Origin: Acholoe squamosa
Lineage: Eukaryota > Annelida > Polychaeta > Phyllodocida > Polynoidae
Direction of reading: 5' to 3'
DNA: 64,000 nucleotides
NCBI GenBank assembly: GCA_949317995.1
Contig: OX439041.1
Span: 47,353,269 to 47,417,268, forward strand
Part shown: piece by piece, positions 58,701 to 64,000 of the stretch
Layout of the letters: the number at the start of each line of letters is the position of its first letter
Position numbering within the stretch: position 1 is the first letter of the stretch
Program-made: the position numbers and the translations under genes
The notes under the pieces: model-generated
Seen by the model: only the letters and a program-made list of their open reading frames with translations
What the model was told of the DNA's origin: nothing
Databases searched by the model: none

Positions 58701-60274
58701 TGAGTCGAACATTGGCGTTTAAATAAAAGGGGTACCCAGGAACAGGCATAAGAGGTTTAGACTTGGTGATGAGTATTTCATATAAACAAAGTATGTTTGC
58801 ACATGCTTATATAAGAAAGGGATATGGTTACAGACGAATATACCAGGTAGTCCATAAACTTAATGTTGTTAGCTCCAAACCTTTTGGACGTTGTAGTGGT
58901 TGGCATATATCTCCCGGTTAGGTCCTGATGACAGGTAGAGTGATACCAGTTAGTATTAGAAAGACCTCAGCCTTCATGTTTTTCCTATTTTCAGCAAATC
59001 ATCCTCTCTTTTTTTTCTTTTCTTTTTCTTTCTTTCCTTCTTGCTAAATTCTTTCTTTTTTTCTAATTACAGCAAAATTATCCCATTTTCAGGAAGATGG
59101 GTGGAATTTTTAAAAAAAACAAGAGAGAAAAAGGAAACCCTCATTTTGAGTTGCAAGATCTTACTAAAAGCCATACAGTAACAGCGTTAATACTAGTTAG
59201 TAATATGTGTTCAAAGGGAACCGAAATGTAAACACTAATTCTAACAAAGTTAATAATAGTTGAATCAATTATATTTTTCGATCACCAGCCTATGTTATTC
59301 CTGGTGATTTTTGGCCGTTTATACTGACTGAAAGTTTGCCCTCCTCTCTGGCCCCGTACATGTTTCACCTGTAAATTGTGCCCGTCCAAGTGGTGTGATG
59401 ATTGGGGTGTACATTTCAGACGAACCAATTAACCTTTCATTACCAAGTCTCATCCTGTCCCCCACCTAACCCTTCACCTGTCAATGCACCCCACTCTTAT
59501 GTTTTAAGTGTCCCAGACGTGCCCTTGAATATATGCCCTTTCCTCATCCAGGTACCTCAGTGGGGGGACAACACTGAGCCCGCGATCTGTGGTTTGACTG
59601 AAAAATTCAGGTCGTTTTACATACTGACCAGAATATAGTCATGCGAAATTTAGGAATATAGCCAGTACCTTGGGTACCTTGGAATTCCAATGTCTTCAAC
59701 CGGACAGATTTTTCTGTGAGAACTTGGTGTGTGTGTGACCTTGGTTGGCTATTAGCATTGACACAACCTTGGGACCATTGCTGGTTGATAATACAGCAGG
59801 TATTAGAGGGATACAGACTTGTAATGGTCATATGTAGTGCTGTCATGGAGCATACATGTGGGGCCCTCAGAGAGTGATACCCCCCAGGTCACCCTGCAGG
59901 CAGCCCGCCATTCGTAGGTGTGGTGGTGCAGGGCCAGCACACGGCTACTGCCGGCTGCTAAGGTGAGGCAGCATCACTTACACCTGCCATCAAACTAATT
60001 TTACCCCGCCCTGCTCAATTCAATTCAATTCAATATTCTTTATTTAGGCTGCATTCGGGGGACACAATGACCTGAGTTTCTCAATACAGCAAATCTCTTA
60101 ATACATGAGTCGAGTTGATGGAAGCAGCATAGTTATTAAATAGTGCACCAATATATAGATGTTAATATATGCCGATACAATGGCGTGAATCTAATGATCT
60201 TGTAACATCTGTATGTTGTCTTACTGGTTTTGCATCAATGGCATAATAATACAACAATATCGCTTTGTTAGTTA
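55708..60274. other. Probable intron, no gene supported; one dispersed repeat pair
   Basis: CCAGGCTGGGACCCATAGGG and GTCATGTGGGACCGACT occur at 56382-56440 and again at 58296-58350 in the same orientation. 55760-55800 has a short doublet of CCCGAGGAAGGGTGTCTA. (AATTC)n lies at 60014-60035. No coding exon is supported. Confidence 0.45.
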
Positions 60275-60542
60275 GGCCACCCTTAAAAATATGTCCGTTT
60301 CCTGTCCAGAGGGTGGGACTTTTCACACCCATGAGGGAGGGTGGGAAAAATAAATTTTTAGGAAAATATTTTTATTTGTCATGAACATCATAAGTGAGGA
60401 CGGCATGAATTCGTCATTACGTTTTAAGGTTTTGTGATTGGAAACCTAGTTTCTTGTGCTGATGGACGAAAAAAAAAAAAATTTCTTTCACAAAAGAATC
60501 CACCAAGTCTCTGGACAGGAAACAAACATATTTTCAAGGGTG
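60275..60542. mobile_element. MITE with GGCCACCCTTAAAAAT ends, copy 3
   Basis: Left end GGCCACCCTTAAAAATATGT is intact. The right end reads CTGGACAGGAAACAAACATA then TTTTCAAGGGTG, missing the final GGCC. The interior is near-identical to copy 2. Confidence 0.75.
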
Positions 60543-61471
60543 TAACTATTAGTAAAAGTAAATAGTCTTAGCATTGGATGAGCGTCAGAGTAGGCATATA
60601 TGTGTGTCACGGGGTGATAGCTCATGAGGGCCCTGGTCAACTGCAATATTGATGTCTCAAATTATGTCGTATTATGCCCTTCAATTCCTTATACATAAGA
60701 CATGGGTTGGGCGGGGGGCTGGGGTGTTTTCATTTGGGGTCTTATATTATTTATAGAATCTTATATATCCTGATATAGGTCTCCTCCTCGCCCATCTTTT
60801 TGAGAAAAGAATATTCACATTTTGAAAAAAAAATACTTTGTATATTTACTTTGTAAATTCACCATTCATTTTCCAAGAATTATCAGTAAGAAAACGTAAA
60901 ACTTTGTTCGAAATTGACCACATTTGGACCTATTGGGCACAATATTCCTGTATGGGGCACAAGTTTCTTCTCTAGCTTGATTTGCCGAACACAGGGTGTC
61001 ACACTCCTGTTAACGCACACTCACAGGTTATTGGCCCAGGGTATCCCCTGGGCTATTGGAGCCGGGTTTTCAGTCAGATCCACAAATTTGTAATCACCAA
61101 CTTTAGGGTGTAATCATTCAGTGATATACTGTTAGTTTACCCATTTTTCAAAAGCCAAAGGAAAGTTTCAAATCTCATCTATCAGACAACATTTTGTCCT
61201 TTATGGTGAGTGATGTCTTTCTCTACGGAAAAAAAGCTGCTGTACTTACGTCATGTTTTTGGGAGCTATACTGACTACAAGTTCTTTAACCATTGGGTCT
61301 ATGGGTCAGATAGATTTTGGTGATGAAATTAGCACATGGAGTCCTATGGGTAATCACCAAGTGAGACCCTTTTTTTCAGCAGGCAATGTTTACAGTGTCC
61401 AAGCTATACACATAACACATTGGGGACTGAGCGATAAACTAAGCATGCTAAGGATAAAGTTTTCTGTGGGG

Positions 61472-61570
61472 GCCAGGTGTCCAGGGGGCTAGGTGTCCAG
61501 GGGGTCAGGTGTCCAGGGGCCAAGTGTCCAGAGGCCAGGTGTCCGGGGGCCAGCACACCATGGGGCCAGC
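61472..61570. repeat. CAGGTGTCCAGGGGGC short tandem repeat
   Basis: About six copies of a 15-17 bp unit (AGGTGTCCAGGGGGC and variants), the last ones degenerate. It lies about 400 bp upstream of the exon at 61968. Confidence 0.8.
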
Positions 61571-61967
61571 GGTCCAAGGGGTTTTGTAAGAGAAGATTAT
61601 GCCAGACTGGTGTCAGTACATATAGATAATAGTCTCTATTTGTAAGTAATTAGTCAATATTTCGCAAGTGCTGATTCCTGTGACCCTACAGGGTTGATAG
61701 AGGGTTTTATGGTACCTACCCTGAGCCTTCTGTGCTTCAATGCACAATGCCCAATTTTTATATTGGGGGGGGGGGTAGTAGACCCTGGGCCATATGTGAT
61801 ATATATCACATGTTAAATCTTATTATATACCGTTATTGAAGCTTAGCTCCTACATGAGTGCCCATTTCTTGTAGTGATATGAAGAAATGGACAGAATCAC
61901 GGTAGTGAAGTTGTACTAAATCCTGTTGTGACACCTATAACACCTGTTTTCTCTTGTCCTTCCTCAG

Positions 61968-62038
61968 TGCCAACCCTGACCAGCTGACAGACGTGGCATG
62001 GAACACGCACCTGGAGTACGCCGACGGCTCCAAGCCGA
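61968..62038 (+). CDS. Internal coding exon of an unrecognised gene
   Basis: A pyrimidine-rich tract (CTTGTCCTTCCTCAG) precedes the exon and a perfect donor GTAAGT follows it. The 71 bases are GC-rich compared with their surroundings. In the phase set by the 35294-35346 exon they encode ANPDQLTDVAWNTHLEYADG, then SKP, with no stop. I cannot name the family. It is most likely exon 2 of the gene starting at 35294. Confidence 0.6.
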
Positions 62039-62588
62039 GTAAGTAAATACTCAATGATAGTATGTGTGTGCTGCCATTGGAGGAAGATAGGAAATACGGA
62101 ATACGTTTGTATGAAGTTATAAACAGCAACTATTGATCAACATAAAAATTCCTGACAGCTATAATGACATATATCATTTCATGGTGAATACAACCGTTCC
62201 ATATGTTTAACCGAGAAGCTCTGTATTCCATACTCTGCTCACATGATCTTTTGATGACGTCACACATTCAAAATAGTGATGTAAACATGCTGTATGCAAT
62301 TTTCTTGATTAATGATGTAAAGAGATGATGTAGCCTTCCCCCAACCATGATATAAATGCAAACGACCACTCCCATGGAATATTTTCCATCGTATTAAGGT
62401 ATTTGAGCGATGTAATAATACTATAAGGCACACCTGGGGCTGAGTTTTAGACAGATTATCTTTATTACGTATGTAATATAAAACAACCCCTGCCTATAAG
62501 GAGCACCCTAAGTTCAGTCAGCTACATTCTATAAGGCTTGGCATGTATGAGAGGCATAAATAGTATGTGCCGTAATAACCTACAGATA

Positions 62589-63986
62589 AGGCCACACCAA
62601 AAAAAATAAGTTTGTCTACGGATTTTGGTTTTGAAAAAAATGGTGCGAGCGAGCGATTTTTTTTATTTTATTTTTTTTAAAGATTTTTTTAGCGTCCAAT
62701 GGATTCCTTGCTGGGAAATTGAGGCGAGCAAACAATTTTTTTTTTAATTTTGCCAAACATCACAAAGAGAAAACTTGTAGAAACTGAAGGCAGGACGCAA
62801 CTTGTTACATCGGACTATGCCCTTGGGGCATTCAGATTTCCGCGTGGGAGTGACGCGGAAATTACTTTCCCACACTTGGTGTGGGAAGGGGACAGAGGAG
62901 AGTGCATGCCCCCGGGGCATCGATGCCCCTGGGGCATAGGTACTGCGATCTTGTATAATGAGAGCTCCTACAGCCAATAGACCTAGCTGTGCCCTCAGGG
63001 AATGTCAAGAGAGCTCTGCCCCCTCACTTAATTGTTATTTTAATACAGTCTATAGAACTTAGAAGAAAAGAAGGGACATGCCCTGAGGGCATAGATCATG
63101 CTTGTGCTGCCCTGAGGGCATGCACTAGTCAATTAACTCTAGGCTATAACATGGAGGATAGCCTTGGGCTGATAATCACTAATGCCCTGGGGGCATGCAC
63201 CTACAACAAACCTATAGTCTATGGATGTGATAAATATGCCCTGAGGGTATAATTATATTGGTCAATTATATACTCTATGGAAGTAGACCAACATATATGC
63301 CCAATGACACTATGCCCTTGGGGCATAGCCTACCGCTATATTGAGCCCTTAGGGCCTGATCTGGACTAGGCCCCCTATACAGGAATGTTTATCATCAGGA
63401 CATCTGCACGTTTAGGCTATGAAGCTCTAATGGCATTTTTATTATCAATGCCCTCAGGGAATCAGTGCTCACTCATTGATGCCCCCAGGGAATGTCTCTT
63501 CTCTGAAGGCAATGGACAGAAATATCTCCTGGAGATAATAATTACCCCCTAGGGCATAATTCCCTACCTAAGTATGGTATAGTTTTTGTATTCAAAGTAA
63601 TGCCCTTGGGGCATTCATACACTAGTAATGCCCTAAGGGCATGCTTTGGTGGGGAGAGTGGCCTGGACAATGCTGATGTTGCCCTGAGTAAAAGGGTAGG
63701 AATATGCCATCAGGAACGATGCACAATGCCCTGAGGGCATACACTAGAATAGGTCAATTGTTGATATGTAAAGGCCAGCAATATGCCCCCAGGGCATGCT
63801 CAATCCCGCGTGGCAGTCCCAGAAATATACGCGTCACCAGTGGGTCGGCGCTGAATGCCCTTAGGGCATAGTCCGACGTAACAAGTTGCATTCTGCAAAC
63901 TGCAGCAAGCGAAATCCGTAGACAAGATTTTTTTCAGAGAAAAAAAAAAATGTATTTCCTAGATTGGAGTCCTAGATTTTGTGGCT
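62589..63986. mobile_element. GGCCACA-ended element carrying a dense palindrome array
   Basis: The left end (TAAGGCCACACCAAA, then TTTGTCTACGGATTTTGG) matches the 29440-29872 MITE family. Its inverse partner GAAATCCGTAGACAA is at 63911-63925 and a degenerate terminus (TTTTGTGGC) near 63986. A second, inner inverted pair bounds the array: GCAACTTGTTACATCGGAC (62798) and GTCCGACGTAACAAGTTGC (63889). Between these lies the array of TGCCC...GGGCA palindromes. The right border is uncertain because the element runs close to the window end. Confidence 0.65.
62817..63871. repeat. Array of ~18 interspersed 13-bp palindromes, TGCCCTNAGGGCA type
   Basis: Perfect or near-perfect copies begin near 62817, 62907, 62921, 63079, 63110, 63182, 63236, 63311, 63600, 63627, 63727, 63783 and 63855, with half-degenerate ones at about 62990, 63342, 63449, 63480 and 63544. 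The spacers between them are unrelated to each other and variable in length, so this is not a simple tandem repeat. The two central bases vary (TG, TT, CC, CT, TA) while the outer TGCCC and GGGCA are kept. Confidence 0.85.
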
Positions 63987-64000
63987 GGTTTAGAAAAATT

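Noticed and set aside
62750-63252. Frames of 76-87 codons on both strands
   Set aside because: They span the palindrome array; symmetrical DNA gives frames on both strands at the same place.

Overview
This is animal genomic DNA: A/T-rich, intron-rich and dominated by repeats. Two host genes are recognised from spliced exons with GT-AG borders, together with parts of a third. Frequent ACCGGT and ACATGTA words, poly-G/poly-C runs and a bacterial-type SAM methyltransferase gene fit a marine invertebrate, plausibly an invertebrate deuterostome such as a hemichordate, amphioxus or echinoderm. That placement is an inference of low certainty.

Layout. 0.27-5.35 kb: a TIR element (TA target duplication, CACTG termini) into which a tyrosine-recombinase retrotransposon of the Ngaro/PAT type has inserted, with split direct repeats A1-ORFs-B1-A2-B2 on the minus strand. 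That retrotransposon is itself split inside its RT by a ~630 bp MITE. 5.55-9.51 kb: a decayed minus-strand non-LTR retrotransposon (APE endonuclease plus RT), split by a 970 bp TA-flanked MITE that carries a ~75 bp minisatellite. 11.6-13.1 kb: a second CACTG-ended TIR element. 13.6-17.8 kb: plus-strand methyltransferase gene, four exons visible, one with a +1 base in a T run. 17.9-24.2 kb: MITEs, poly-G-ended elements and a complex repeat that recurs inverted at 43.3-44.3 kb.

27.05-31.50 kb: a complete eight-exon minus-strand ketosamine (fructosamine) 3-kinase gene. Its last intron holds an 829 bp minisatellite-bearing transposon and another intron a 433 bp MITE. 31.8 kb: a ~190 bp near-perfect palindrome just upstream of the kinase. 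32.9-37.5 kb: poly-G-ended elements with MITEs nested inside one of them, and, at 35.2-35.35 kb, the start of a plus-strand gene (two short uORFs, start codon, 5' splice site). A phase-compatible internal exon at 61.97-62.04 kb probably belongs to the same gene, which makes most of 35.3-61.9 kb intron. That stretch holds an array of GCGACTTATATTAGCG-ended MITEs (41.4-42.9 kb), a foldback-like element with ~360 bp arms around a 2 kb minisatellite with higher-order repeats (44.4-47.2 kb), and three copies of a GGCCACCC-ended MITE.

62.6-64.0 kb: the most unusual part. It is a TIR element whose interior is packed with about eighteen copies of a short palindrome, TGCCCTNAGGGCA and variants, which resembles the AP-2 (TFAP2) dimer site. 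The two recognised genes are housekeeping or metabolic (deglycation of proteins; methyl transfer to an unknown substrate) and show no operon-like link. Most of the novelty lies in the nested, repeat-bearing non-autonomous transposons.
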